Source: Euptelea pleiosperma (Eukaryota > Streptophyta > Magnoliopsida > Ranunculales > Eupteleaceae). From it: a stretch of 64,000 nt of DNA. Positions 1-11,785 of this stretch are shown here, piece after piece (positions within the stretch are counted from its first letter, which is position 1; each line of letters begins with the position of its first letter). The DNA is taken from the NCBI GenBank assembly GCA_035048495.1, contig CM068549.1:7485822-7549821 (forward strand), written 5' to 3'. The notes below the pieces were generated by a model. It searched no databases. It saw nothing but the letters and a program-made list of their open reading frames with translations, and had not been told where the DNA came from. The position numbers and the translations under genes are program-made.

Positions 1-2248
1 ACCATCCACCATCAATCTTGCTGCCCTCCTCTTCTCTTTCATGGGTTGTACCCCTTGAGCACACCACTAGTAGCCACCTTCTTCTCCGGCTATCTTCTCA
101 GCCACCACGCCTCCCCCTAAGGAGCTGCCATCTCTGGCGAGTCCAAGGCTTCAAAAGCACCTGCACATCTGGTGAGTTCGGATCATTCTTCTTCTTCTTC
201 TCCTTCTTCTTTAAATCCCCCTCACCAGAGTTGCAAACCTGTAACTCCGGCCGGCCATTCTCTATTCCCAATCTCCACCATACAAGTCCACCTCCTACAC
301 TCCAAGGTTCTAACAACAGAGGATCAGCCACCATTCTCTTCCTCAGCCTGTACCTGCAACGTGAAGGAGCACTGGACTCATCTTCCCCACAGCCACACAA
401 CGTGCAAGTCGTTTAACCCTTGCATGACCTCACCATTCTTCTTCTTCTTCTTCTTCTTCTTCTTGTTCTTCCACTGGAGTTGTAGGTTGCAACTCCATCT
501 TCTCCGGCCAGCTAGTGTTGAGCCGCCTCTCCACCACCGTCTTCTTAATCTGCTCACCGGAGTTGCAGACAGCAACTCCAGCCATTTGAAACTCCAGAAA
601 ATTTTGCTGGGTTCAAGACCAGCAACGTCCTGGTTAGCCAGCCCCTCCAATCCCTTCATCTGTCCGCCCCCTTCTCCTCCTCCTCCTCCTTCTTCTTCTT
701 CTTCTTCTTTTCCTTCTCCATCTTCAAGTTGGTCGGACTGGTTCGTCTTCTCCTGCGAGCTCTTCATTCACCACCACCCTTCTTCTCTTCTTCTACTGTC
801 TTCATCTTCTTTCCTTCATCTCTTGCTGCCACGTCCTTCAATCCGAGATCCAGATCTGCAAATCCTCCATTCCACAAGCATTCTTCTCTTCACCGACTTC
901 CATTGGCACTTCTCACCACCTCCGGCAAACGGACCTGCAACTCAGGCAGGTCTGTCTCCAATACCTTCTCCATCCATTCCAATAATATCTCCCACTTGCA
1001 AACCACCACATGGGCATTGTCCAAGCCACCACCGTTAGATTCAAAAGAACCAGAAATGGTTCTGATTTCTGCATCTTTCTTGGACCAGGCAGCCATTCTC
1101 TAGCACGTCTCCACCAGTCTGGGCTCCTCTAGTGATGCCTTGGCTACAAAAGTCAGCACCAGTCACGGTGCATCTCCCTCTCTCCAACTCTGGTTCCATT
1201 TGCTACCTCCTACCGTCCAAAATAGTGACGACTTGGTTACAAAGGTCAGCGCCTCACTCCACAACCTGTTGGTGTTCAAGAACCCGCAAGTTCCTTCACC
1301 TGTCGATGCACGCTTGCAAGACAGCCTAAGCCGTGTGCATTCTCAACCATTTTCCACCGATAGCTGCCTTCTTTACGATCAGCCAACTGGTGTGCAACGT
1401 CTCCTCCACGTGGAGAACTCCTCATAGGCGCTACACTTGTCACAACAGCCTGCAACTCCTTACTTGCTGGCTGCCAACAGTGCTCCTACACCTGTGCATG
1501 CATATCCCATCTCTCGGGCAGCATCACCAGCAACTTCACACCTCCACGAGTGGCTGCATCTCTCGCAACATCGTTGTTGCCTCCTTGTGCATACCTTCCT
1601 TGGCTGCCACAAAGTCCTAGCAGCTGGTCAGCGCCTCCACTCATCAAGGGATGGATCTCCCTCCTCTCTTAGTTGCTGGTTTCAACTTGCAACGGTTAAG
1701 GGACAGATCTCCCTTTTCCTCCATTTGCCACACCTTGCAACTAGCACCTTTGCATGCACCCACATATGTTCATCTTCCATGTGGCTGATGCAAACACAAG
1801 GTAAGGTTCATCGGTAAGATCTCCACATCTATCATTCTCTCACTTTCTCTCTCTACCCCTCATTCTCTCTCTCTAAAATGCTTTCTAGATTAATTTCCTT
1901 TTAGTTGATTCACTTTTGTAAGAACCTTGATCAATTAATGAATTTATTTTGAAAATTTATTGCTTATTGTGTTTTCATTCTATTTTAATTTCCATTGATT
2001 AGTTGGTAAAAGTCTCACCAAAATATTGTTTTAATCTCGATTTCCACCTTTCTCACCCTTCCATTATTTTTAGCATATTTCCTTTAAGTTGTTCTTTAGT
2101 TGCCCTAACCCCGAGTAAGGACAATATCCAACACAAGCCACTGTGCAAGTTTGAATTTTTGCAGATTAAGTGAACCAATTCGGAGAAATTACAAAAATTG
2201 TTAAATCTAGGGTTTCCAATCCGACTACACGGAAAAACCATACTTTCA
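1..2248 (+). repeat. Long LTR of the TGATATT family, 3' part (5' end outside window)
   Basis: The right end is recognised by the conserved tail shared with four other copies here: a CTAAC/GAGT block, a TTTTTGCAG acceptor-like site, 'agggtttcc', an 'acgcgg'-like block and a terminal CTTTCA at 2248. The left part is rich in pyrimidine runs (CTT repeats near 439-464 and 680-715) and in short GGAGTTG/CAACTCC hairpins. The long open frames here are compositional and match no known protein. It is followed directly by a reverse-oriented LTR of the same family, so it may have inserted into that copy; the left junction is outside the window. Confidence 0.8.
1801..2164 (+). other. Putative leader intron inside the LTR (copy 0)
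   Basis: Donor GTAAGG at 1801, then a CT-rich stretch, a branch-point-like CTAAC at 2105 and acceptor TTTTTGCAG ending at 2164. The same order of signals recurs at the matching place in every other forward LTR of this family here. The splice sites are read by eye; splicing is inferred. Confidence 0.5.
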
Positions 2249-4166
2249 AACACCGAAGAAGATGGTGAAACATGGTCTACAAGTTGGAGTTGTGGACGTG
2301 GTGCTTCCAGCAAGAAGAGGAGGCTGTCTGGCAGCCCTCAATGTCCTCACCTCGAGTTGCAGCGGTGGAGAGACATTGAGAGGAGAAGATGCAGGACGAG
2401 GTTCAACAGGGGAGGCGTTCTTTCAACCGCTGGTTGCCCCTCACGAACCAGTGAGGAGGGAGGAGGATAGAGGAATGCTAGCGTGGAGAAGAGATGGGCA
2501 ATCTCCCCTTCTCCTTCTTCTTCTTCTTCTATCTTCTTTTCCTTCTCTTATTTTTGTTTTATGATTTTTTTTCGAAGAGAAGAGAAGTTGAGAGAGAACG
2601 GCTGTTGGAGAGGAGAGATTCAAATCCTTTCTCAATGGAGGGGACGGCTAAGGAAGAGGAGAGGAGGAGCCAAAAATCAGAACCATGGGAGAGAGGTTTT
2701 GTAGATGGAGGGAGGTATTAGCGTTCTTGAATGTGGGGTTGACGTGGTGAAGAGAAGGGCGGCTGTGGAGAGAGAATGAGAGGGAATGAGATATCCCCTC
2801 TTATAGATTAGGGTTTTGTTCCCTTGAGAAAAACGTGGTGGTGTATCCCCCCAAGAAAATATGCCAAAAAAACCCCAACAAGGATCATGGGTTTCCTCCT
2901 TTATTCCTCTGGAATTTTTCCTTCCCAAAACCGTCCTCTCCTCCCAAAAATTGTTGCTATTTTGGAAAATATCCCCTCTTGTAACCGTCCATGACAAAAA
3001 TCTTTCTCTTGGAAATTTTTATATTTTTATTCTTTTGAAGGCCAATTGATTTGTTGAAATATTTAATTTTTAAAATCATGTTTGGTATTTTCCTAAACTC
3101 ACCTCTATCACATCCAAAATTCTTTTGAAAAAGCCCATTATCAGCTAGCACTTCACAAAAGTATATTTTTGCTCCCATAAATCCTTTTAAAATCCTATCT
3201 CACAAAAATGCCTAAAATATATCTACTGAAAGATCTCAACCATCCGATTCTTGCCCTCATGTCTGCCACATGCCATGTGGCATTTGCCATGCTTTTACTA
3301 GAAAGTGTGGTGAGATTTGAGCGAGGCCGTGGGCCAATGATATTGGGCCCATATTTTTAGCTTGTCCATGGCCCATATGATTGCACATGGAATGATGAGG
3401 GCCATTGGGTTTTAAGATGGTGGGGTAGATGATTGAAGGGATGATCGGATGATCTGCTGGCGATCAGACGGTAGGAGTGGGTGGTGGTGATCAGACGGAT
3501 TATCGGACAGTGGAGATCGGCCAAGGTAGGCCGTAGGATAGAGTGATTGTAGTCAGAGAGAAGATCAGATGATTGAAATTTGAGAGAGGAGAGAGGATGG
3601 GGTTTAGAGAGAGGAGAGAGAAAATATTACAAAATAAAGAGAAAATGCTAGTAGAGGGTCTTGAACCCTGGTCTTTGAGTTGGTCTTCTGCATGCTTTAC
3701 CAACTGAGTGAGTCCTCATCTTATGTTAGTTGATAAGCTTTAATCTCCTTAGTCTCTTCTTTGAGGGCTTGTCTCTCCTTTTCTCTTGATTTTCTCTCAG
3801 GCTTTTTCGATTCTCTGGCTCTTCCTGTCTTTGGCTTACATCTTCTTGTATAAGTCCATTAGCTATCTATGCTATGATCAAAGGCTCTGGCAGTCAGTTG
3901 TGGGCCCACAATCCTTAAAATTCTCCAATCAGGTTTCCTGCGACAAAAGAAGCACGTAATGAGACTTAATTAGAACGACTTTATATCTAGATTTCCAAAA
4001 ATGTGTTTAATGCATGCAAATATACCATTTCGTCTAGAAAAGTGTGTTCTACGCAATAGAAGAGACTCTTACATAGAAAAGTGGATAAATAGAGAAGTTT
4101 TACGTAAGAGAGTGGACAACACTAAAGGGATAATTGCTTAAAATAAGCATTTTTGAGCGAATATCA
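2249..4166 (-). repeat. Reverse-oriented long LTR of the same family, truncated
   Basis: Read on the minus strand it begins at 4166 with TGATATTCGCTCAAAAATGC and continues through the same U3 blocks as the forward copies: a conserved block around 4000-4140, then a GGGCCCA-rich part near 3300-3370. The U5 end is absent, and the copy stops where the forward LTR ends at 2248. It contains a tRNA-like stretch (3653-3718) and a TATAAG-like site near 2801-2806. Beyond 4166 the internal sequence of the family resumes at a point matching about 10505, so this copy probably inserted there as a solo LTR. Confidence 0.75.
3653..3718 (-). other. tRNA-like segment within LTR U3
   Basis: On the minus strand there is an A-box-like CACTCAGTTGGTAAAGC and, downstream, a T-arm-like hairpin AGGGTTCAAGACCCT (complement of 3655-3669) that fits a Pol III B box. 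The acceptor stem does not pair and no convincing anticodon arm is present, so it is not a functional tRNA. The B-box part is also present in the forward solo LTRs near 12737 and 16757; the A-box part is clear only here. Confidence 0.45.
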
Positions 4167-6349
4167 GGAACACAAACCAACACTAGCTTATGCTGTGGGA
4201 AAACTCATCTCCATTGCTTGACAAATCTGGTAAGTCTGGGGTGTATTTAAGACAACTAATGTGCCGCACATCTGTCTAGGCTTCGGATTATCTTGCGATC
4301 AACTTGAGTTAGTACTAAAGCATTTGCCTTGAAGAGTGTATCCTAGTGAGAACCCAAGAGCGACAAAGTTAGCCCGACGGGTAAAAAGATAAATCAGTGG
4401 TCCGCCCACTGTCATAATTTACCTCAGCCCATAGACTAAAAAGATTCATCTTAAAACTACCCTGTTTGTTTTAGACATAGGACTCTCTTGTTTGCTCTCT
4501 GATTGCATCATATAGGATCACTAGCTTAGTGTTGTCCTGTGGCAACTTTTTGTCGTGTCGAGGGTTTGGTTTCTAAGCATATGCCCTTTTGATTTGATCC
4601 TTCAATCTGAGAGTCAGTCTACCTTACCGATCCTTCACCCACTCTGTCTACTCTAATGGCAGAGGAACGGCCTCTATACGAGACCTACCACTCCTTCTAT
4701 GAAGATCTAGGCACTAACAGTGATCCTGAGTATCATTCTCTGCTTCAGGAACTAAGAAAATCTGTCTCGGCCCTTAATATTGCTGTCCAGCACCCTGGGC
4801 ACCATTCCTAGTCTGTAGGATATTACCCTCCTGTCCAGCAAGATGTCTGTACTTTCAGTACATTTCAATTTCCAATGCAAACCTCCTATGACAACACTTT
4901 CTATCAGGACAATAGGAGTCACACTAACTTTGGTTGGGAACAGTCTGCTCTCCCGCAGCAACTGCCGCATGATAATTATCCTTTCGGGTTTCATCAACCT
5001 CATGGAGAATATGATTGGCCGTACTCGCAGTCGTAGTACCAGCCAGATCCATAGACTGAATATTTTGGTCAACAGTGGACCCCTCAGGATTATCAGACTC
5101 AGCAAATAGTCCCAGCCTCATTTCAGTTGGCACCTCCGCTTCCCTTAGCTGAACCGCTACAGTTTGCTCCTACACCCAATCCAAAAGAGCTTCTCTCTCA
5201 GTATATCACTCAGCAACAACAATCCATGGAGAGATTGGACCATCGTTTAGGTTTATTAGAGTCTGAGAGCATGGAAGTCCACTTTTCCAGTCAACCTACC
5301 GCTTATCCGGAGGATAATGACATGGACACTGTCTATGAGGAGGATTCATTACATATGATCTAGTACCAGAATTGCCAGGATGAAATAGAAGTTGTTCCCA
5401 TTACTAGATCGAGCTAGAATATTGAGGACCCATTGTCTTCATTTTCAGTGCCCTTAAAAGCACCAACTTCTAAACCGAGCACAGAGAAACCCAGTTCCAT
5501 CTCTATCTCTGATGATTCTACCTCTGCACTGGATGCAGACATTACTACCATTGAGCCATGTCTAGAAAATAGGGCTCCAGCTGTCCTGGCCCCACCGTTC
5601 CTCACCATCGCTGATGCACACATCGAGTGTGGAGATGATGACATGTCGATGGCATTTGACAACCTCAAGGAAGAGGTTAATATTTTTCAACATCCATTAT
5701 ACGTCGACATTGTCAATGACCGTGTGCTGTAGAGAGTCTACTTCTGGACTCTCCTGAGGAAAAATTCTTCCAGTGTCAAGAACACTTTGCGCCTAACTTC
5801 AAATCGGAGTCAGGCAATTCTGGATTCACTAATATGCTGGAGTCTGTCCATTCAAATACCTTCCCGCTAAACTCAATGAGTTTGCAGCTCTGCTAACCAC
5901 GGCCAGAGAACCCACTACTACTCTCCTTTCAATTTTTACTGAGAAGCTTCGAACCTTCCTTGCTCGACTACATGCTTTTGCGAGGCTGCTTAGAGCACCT
6001 ACTGTCCTTCTCTCAGTCTACACTGAGAAAGACCTTTTCTACACAGGTATACCTAGACAATGGATAGGATAGCTATCTCTGTTCCACCTGAGGTGTTGGG
6101 AAGACTGTTGATTCACTCAGTCTCCATGAGTTTCAAACTGGTTGGGTGTACTTGATATACCCCCGTCATGTTTAGCTGAAGACGTAAAACTTGGCACTTT
6201 CGGAAAGCCAATTCTGATATTCTTAGAGTACACAAGTCTCATGATTATTGCTATATCTCTGGACATGCAGGTACATTCATTCTGAAGATCATCCGATACC
6301 GCGCCAGGTCCAATTTATGCCGAATTGGTAAAACCATTCCTAACCCCTT
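4167..6349 (+). mobile_element. Relic internal region of the gag-only retroelement (copy 2)
   Basis: This aligns by eye with the composite element's internal region: 4167-4650 with about 10505-11000, 4740-5160 with 11770-12230, 5160-6060 with 15180-16255, and 6060-6349 with 19047-19358. About 750 bp carrying the gag core is replaced by roughly 100 bp around 4640-4740. The copy ends at 6349, where a TGATATT LTR begins. The sequence that should follow (that after 19358) is not found beyond 23851, so the right part has been lost or moved. Confidence 0.8.
4656..5732 (+). pseudogene. Decayed gag-linked hydrophilic ORF (copy 2)
   Basis: One reading frame can be followed from ATG 4656 to 5732. It is interrupted by TAG stops at 4809, 5034, 5052, 5361 and 5415 and ends by a 1-base frameshift near 5720, relative to the copy at 15235. 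The product is Q/Y/P-rich at first (SVGYYPPVQQDVCTF, then YDWPYSQS), followed by QQQQSMERLDHRLG and an acidic tail. It matches the ORFs at 11834 and 15235. No zinc knuckle, protease or other enzyme motif is seen. The upstream gag domain is deleted. It lies in the same orientation as the flanking composite element. Confidence 0.75.
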
Positions 6350-9190
6350 TGATATTCGCTCAAAAGTGCTATTTAAAGGAACTATTCTTCTAGCGTTATC
6401 ACACTCTCCTACGTAAAACTGCTCTATTTACCCACTTTTTTACGTAGGAGTCTCTTCTGTTGCGTAAAACACACTTTTCTAGACGAAATGGTATATTTGC
6501 ATGAATTAAACACATTTTCAAAAGTCTAGATATTAAATCATTTTGATGAGACATCTTATTACGCATTTTTACTATTGCAGCAAACCCGATCGGGTGGTTC
6601 TCGAGGCTTGTTGGACTACGATCAACCACAGAAGCTCACTATGAAAGCCTAGAAAACCAACAAGTATGACAAGAAGATAAGGGTCAAGTACAAGCTGGGG
6701 TGGAGAATCGAAAAGCCAGATCAAGAACCAAAAGCCGAGTGTGAAGTCAGGACCAATCAAAGGAGACGATGATGTTTGAGCCCGTGAACCAAGACAGTGT
6801 CTGATTACACTGGCGAGCCAACACGGCGGACTATGCATGCAAATGAAAGTGGGATTAGCTTGAACAAGTGTTCGGATACATGCCAAAAATGAGCAAAAAG
6901 CTAGAACTCGAGCATAACACGGCATTAAAACACCTAAGCTTGGTCACCTCCAAATCTGACCATTGGATCAAGGCCGTTAGATCTACCTACTAATTGCTAC
7001 ATCTTGAAGATGATTATAGTAGGTTAGCACATGGACAAGTCATCATCAAGGGTGATAATCATGGATTAAGGGTAGACCGTGGTGTTGAGTATCAATGCCT
7101 AGACCAACAGCATGAACAAGAGGAAAGACGGACATGAAATAGATGGTCCGAATCACATGTGGGACGGTGAGATGAAAACATGCTGTTCAATGGGATCCGC
7201 GCACGTGTTGGATCACCAAAGGTTGCTGAATAGTGATATATCACGTGGGCTCGATGATCGCTACATGGTCGACTCATCAAAGTCAATCAAGGGAGTAAAG
7301 GTGGACCATCAATCGAAGTGGACGATGGATCACCAATGTACATGCAACGGTGTAGATCAACACACGTTGAGAGTTATTGCCTCAATCTTGGTTGTTAAAA
7401 GTGGTAGCAACATGTGTGGAGAAGACAAGTGGAACCAAGTGCTGGATGTTGATGAATGGATGGGTGGTGAATAAAAAGAGAAACATTCTCCACCAAAAGA
7501 GGCATGGGAACAGAATAAAAAAATGGGTGGCAAATGCATGGACTGCCACACAACGGGACACATGGAATAGTTTCCCATCATGTTGACTTTCCCAAATAAA
7601 GAAAACTAACATTTTTTTCTTTCTTTTAAAAAGGGGTTCATAAAAGAAAATTGGAAAGTAGTTTTAGGAAATGGCATGGACGGTGAATTCAACAAGAAGA
7701 AAGATCTCTTGCTTATTTGGAAGTGGTTTGTGAGAAATGTTTTTATATGGACAGCAACATAGAAATGCCATAAGTTGCTAGACATAGAATAGAAAATTAT
7801 GGCATCATTTGGTTGAACGGTGGTCTAGGAGACAGAATTCTTGAAATAAAAGTGGGGCCCACTTCTATGACACATGATCAACAATGAAGGCCTTCAATGT
7901 GACGCCCTAAAGAATAAGAGGACTTCTTCTTTTCACAGGCTGGCACCAAAAAAACCTATGCTCTCCACGTCCTTACCTCTGACCACCTCTCTCCATCTCA
8001 CTTATATGGAAGCCGTTCCTCTCCGAAAAAAGGGGGTCCAACTTGCTGCTCTTCACTCCGACCGACCTGCAACTTTTCTAAAAATGGCCACCTGCATAGC
8101 ACCACACTGCTACCATCTCCTTGGCCGAGGTCTTGCAGTACACCTCCATCTCCTCTTCAACGCCATTGAGCTTCATCTCCACCACGTTGCCTACTCGCAA
8201 CCACACGTACCAGCAAGGAAGGATGATCTAGTTCTTCTCCTCAACCTCTCCATCATCCTACAACATTGAGTTGTAGGTTCGGACCTCAAACATCGCCCAT
8301 CAAGCTCTCCATATCCACTGTTCCCACATCCTCACGGAGGTCTGCAGCATCATGATCTCCTTGCGGGCTCCACTTGAAGAACTCCTCCTCCCACAACCGC
8401 ATGCAACCCTTGCGGTTTGCGTATCCAACACAACTCTCACCTAGTGCACCGGCATGCACTTCTCCTTCCCTTGGCCTCGCACCTACGACCTCTTCTCCGG
8501 TCATCTACAACTCACCAAGGTTTAATGGCCATCCTTCTCAAAGCATCAAAAATTGCTGCCCCATCAACTCTTCTTGCGAGCTCGGAACACCACTACTAAG
8601 CTTCTTCTTCTTGATCGTGGATACCCTTCAATGCTTTCACAGCAGGTAACTTAGTCCATCTTCATCCCCACACACCTCCATCCTACAAGGCCAAACGACA
8701 TCCTACAAGTGGGTGCACCTTGGCCATACACGTGGTAAGCATTTCTACCTCTCTCCATCAATAGTTTCTCTCTCTTCTATTGGTTTTCTCTCTCTAGTTT
8801 TCTTTCTCTAGCTCACTTTCTCTCTCTAATTTCCATATTTTCTAGTTATATTTATTGCTTTCTAATGTAGTTTGCTTCTTTAAAAGTATTGTAATTTCCA
8901 TGATTTTTAATAAAAGATTGTTGGTTTGATCTGTGATTCATGGTTCCTATTGAAATCCAAAGCATGTTTAAACTCGATTTCCACCATCCTCATCCCTCCA
9001 TCATTCTTAGCATTTTCCATAAATATTTATGTTCTAATTTGCGCGAACTGACCCCGAGTGCGGATTCGACATCCGACTTTCCACTGTGCAAAGAATTGTC
9101 TATTTTTGCAGAAAATAAAGTCTCAGATAATTAAAAATGTGTTGAAATTAGGGTTTCCGTAACCAATGACGCGGAAAAACCCTAATATCA
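6350..9190 (+). repeat. 5' LTR of the composite element (LTR1, subfamily a)
   Basis: It starts TGATATTCGCTC and ends CCTAATATCA, giving the terminal inverted repeat TGATATT/AATATCA. It matches 21006-23851 along its full length with scattered substitutions and small indels (for example near 7635 and 7730). Its middle part (about 6600-7870) differs from the solo LTRs at 12237 and 16256, which form a second subfamily. Short ORFs inside (for example 7112-7474, 7874-8269) recur in LTR2 only because the LTR is duplicated and resemble no known protein. Confidence 0.88.
8735..9111 (+). other. Putative leader intron inside LTR1
   Basis: Donor GTAAGC at 8735, pyrimidine-rich interior, an AATAAA-type signal near 8908, branch-point-like CTGAC at 9048 and acceptor TATTTTTGCAG ending at 9111. 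If transcription starts upstream in the LTR, the intron would lie in the 5' leader before the PBS. Confidence 0.5.
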
Positions 9191-10828
9191 AATGGCGGCA
9201 TTGCCACTCGGGTGTACAGGTGTGCGAAAAAGGACGTAAAGACGGAATTAGAAAGTTGCCAAATTGAAAAGCTGGTCAATTTGGATAGCCCGACCTTTTT
9301 GGGAAACTTTCTATTTTTTTATTTTTAGTTATTTTTGGCTACTTTTAAATTACTATTTTTAATGCCTCGGAAGGCCGAGTGCAATTTGTAATAATTTAGG
9401 AATTTTACTGCTTTCCATATAAACTGCTAGATCTTGTTCTAGGGTTTTTTAGAATCCCTAGATTAAGTGAAAAATACCAAAAAAATCAAAAAAATCAAAA
9501 ATTCAAAAAAATTAGGGTTTTCATTTCTTGCTATTTTTAGATAGATTATAGGATTTTCTATTTTTGGATAGTTTCCAGACCCATCGGAATCTCAAAATTA
9601 GGGTTCCCTTTTTTAGGACATTCCAATTTTGGAGAGAGTCTATTTATAGATATTCTCTAATTTTGGAACATTCTAAAATAGGAGATCTTTTAATTTGAAA
9701 AGATTTCCTCAATTTGAGAAATTTTCAAAATAGACGGGATTTTAAATCTTCACTTTATTTGGAAGGTTTCCTTATCTGAGAACGTTTGAAAAGAGAAAGT
9801 TCTAAATCCAAATTCAGAAATTTCTATTCTCAACTTCGAACCATAATTGGGAACAACTCTATTACTAGCTAAAACCAATGCGTGTTTCGTGAAACCTTAA
9901 TAGTCGGTCAAATCTTCCAACAAATAGAATCCCAAATATCTAGACCGTGCGATCTAACTTCTGCAGGAACACGATCCAGTGTGGGTAGGGAGCGAAAGCT
10001 CAAAGAGGTGGAGTCGGGCCCAAGCCCATTAGGATACCCCTCCCTAACCCATGGAGGCGACCCCATGGCGTGGCCCACGGGAGGTAAGTCTCTATCCTCG
10101 CCTTGAGTGCGATACAGAGCAATTTGGGTGAATCATTGCCGCATGTCTATTTGTTTTCTAGCAACAACTTACTCGACTTGCATGGCGTGGCCGTTAATCA
10201 ATCAACCCTAAGAGAGCAGACCCAGCTCCAAAATTGAAACTGGTGGGATTTCATCACCCACCTCATCATTCCAACTGATTTGATCCCAAGGCTCCATTTA
10301 ATTAAAAAGAATCAAGAAGTAGAGCCAATTAGCCCGGTGTTCGAGGAAAAATCCACACAAAGCGAACCCGTTTCACATCCAGTTGAAATAAGACCACGAG
10401 CATGGGTCCCTGTTGTCTAACACACCCATAGGTCCCTGCTACTCAAGTACACTGAGCTCGACGTGGCATCCTGAACTATTCGGCGGTTAGTTGCGTGTGG
10501 ACTAGGAACACGCACTAACCCTAGCTTAACCCGAGGGAACACTCTTCTTAAATACTTGACCAATCCGGTTAGTCTGGGACGTATTTAAGCCAGCCGTTGT
10601 GCCGCATGTCTGTCTAGGCTTCGGATTGCCTTGTTGTTGACTAGAGTTAGTACTAAAGGATTTGCTCTGAAAAGTGTAGCCTGGTGAGAACCCATGAGTG
10701 CAAATAGTTAGTCCGGCGGGTAACAAGATAAACCAGTGGTCTGCCCACTGTCATAATATACCCTAGCCCACACACTAACAAGATAAATCCCTTACAAATA
10801 TCCTGAGTGTTTTAGAAATAGGGTTATC
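9191..10828 (+). other. 5' untranslated internal region of the composite element
   Basis: Between the PBS and gag there is no convincing coding sequence. It is A/T-rich with many short 'aattagggttt' and 'ttggaaa' stretches up to about 9900, then more GC-balanced. The part from about 10505 is shared with copy 2 (4167-4650), including the segment around 10600-10790 ending in a 'cagtggtctgcccactgtc' block. Confidence 0.6.
9193..9205 (+). other. Primer-binding site, tRNA-Asp-like (Athila type)
   Basis: TGGCGGCATTGCC starts three bases after the LTR end. It resembles the Athila-type PBS beginning TGGCGCCGTTGCC, which is complementary to the tRNA-Asp 3' end, with two differences. Its position next to the LTR supports the call. 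Confidence 0.6.
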
Positions 10829-11785
10829 ATGTTTGCTCCTTGTGCATCATATAATCTACTTCAGGTTAGTGTTCTCTTCTGGCAACTTTTTGCCAAGTTT
10901 ACGGCTTGTTTTTACAAGCATATGCCCGTCTGGACCCGATCCAACCGTAGATTGATTCGATCTGAGAGTCAGTCTAACGTTTTAGATTCTTCACCAGTCT
11001 TTTTACCTATTCTATCTCCTACCCTCCACTCCTCTCCCAGAGAAACTACCTTCGTAGAACTGGTGGCTAAACGAGCTCTCATTGAGATGTATATGCCTAT
11101 CTCTGTAAACCCACCCACTTGTATTGTACTTCCACCCACGACGGCGATTCAGTTCGAAATCCAACCGTACATAGTACAATTGCTGCCTACCTTTCATGGT
11201 CTTCCAAGCGACGACCCGTACACTCATCTAAGGCAGTTTCCGAACATCTGCAATCTCTTCAAACTTCAACACCTTGATGACGAGAGTGTCAAATTGAGAC
11301 TTTTTCCCTTCTCTCTGAAAGATAGAGCCATTGATTGGTTTTATTCTTTGCCCGAGAATTTGATTACCACATGGGATGAACTAGCTCGAAAGTTTATATT
11401 CAAATTTTACCCCATGTCAAGGACAAACGAGATGAAGCAGATCATCCAAGACTTCCGACAAAGGTTAAATGAGAGATTCCATGAAGCATGGGACAGGTTC
11501 CAGGACACTCTCACTAAATGTCATCATCATAATTTTGATAAGGAGAGTCTAGTCCACATGTTCTATAAAGGACTCACTGATGAGTCTAGAACTCTACTAG
11601 AGTTGATGTGCCAAGGCAGATTCATGCACAAGACTCCAACAGAAGCCTACATTTTCTTAGGAGAACTAGGTGAAAACTCCCAGCATTGGAATGCCAATTC
11701 TGTGTGCAGTAGTAACACTGCGGTCCAACTGACTTCTATGGGATGTGAGGCAAAGGGTGACCCCGAGCTACAATCTCTAATTTAG
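10829..11785 (+). CDS. gag: Retrotransposon gag polyprotein (truncated by a stop)
   Basis: A 318-residue Ty3/gypsy-type Gag, the structural protein that packages element RNA into virus-like particles in the cytoplasm. The Retrotrans_gag-type domain spans about residues 118-265. Visible hallmarks are TFHGLPSDDPYTHLRQF (121-137), LRLFPFSLKDRAIDWFYSLP (156-175), TTWDELARKFIFKF (180-193) and the F-x-E-A-W-D-R-F segment (217-224), followed by LVHMFYKGL. This pattern is closest to Athila/Tat-type Gags. The ATG at 10829 is only the first in the open frame; one at 10922 is equally plausible. The frame ends at TAG 11783, where copy 2 has CAG, and the protein-like frame continues beyond it. No CCHC zinc knuckle or protease DTG motif is present. 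Confidence 0.85.
   Translation: MFAPCASYNLLQVSVLFWQLFAKFTACFYKHMPVWTRSNRRLIRSESQSNVLDSSPVFLPILSPTLHSSPRETTFVELVAKRALIEMYMPISVNPPTCIVLPPTTAIQFEIQPYIVQLLPTFHGLPSDDPYTHLRQFPNICNLFKLQHLDDESVKLRLFPFSLKDRAIDWFYSLPENLITTWDELARKFIFKFYPMSRTNEMKQIIQDFRQRLNERFHEAWDRFQDTLTKCHHHNFDKESLVHMFYKGLTDESRTLLELMCQGRFMHKTPTEAYIFLGELGENSQHWNANSVCSSNTAVQLTSMGCEAKGDPELQSLI

Noticed and set aside
18..1817. Several overlapping open frames of 65-288 codons rich in S, P, H and L
   Set aside because: They overlap in several frames and on both strands, come from CT-rich LTR sequence, and are not maintained between LTR copies.
3653..3718. A functional tRNA gene
   Set aside because: A- and B-box-like motifs exist, but the acceptor stem does not pair and the anticodon arm is not convincing.
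9150..9190. Telomere-like AAACCCTAA motifs at LTR ends and in LTR leaders
   Set aside because: They are single occurrences without tandem TTTAGGG arrays, so there is no interstitial telomere.
10526..10726. Minus-strand 66-codon open frame in the element's 5' region
   Set aside because: It lies antisense to sequence conserved between the two element copies, and the reading frame is not preserved in copy 2.
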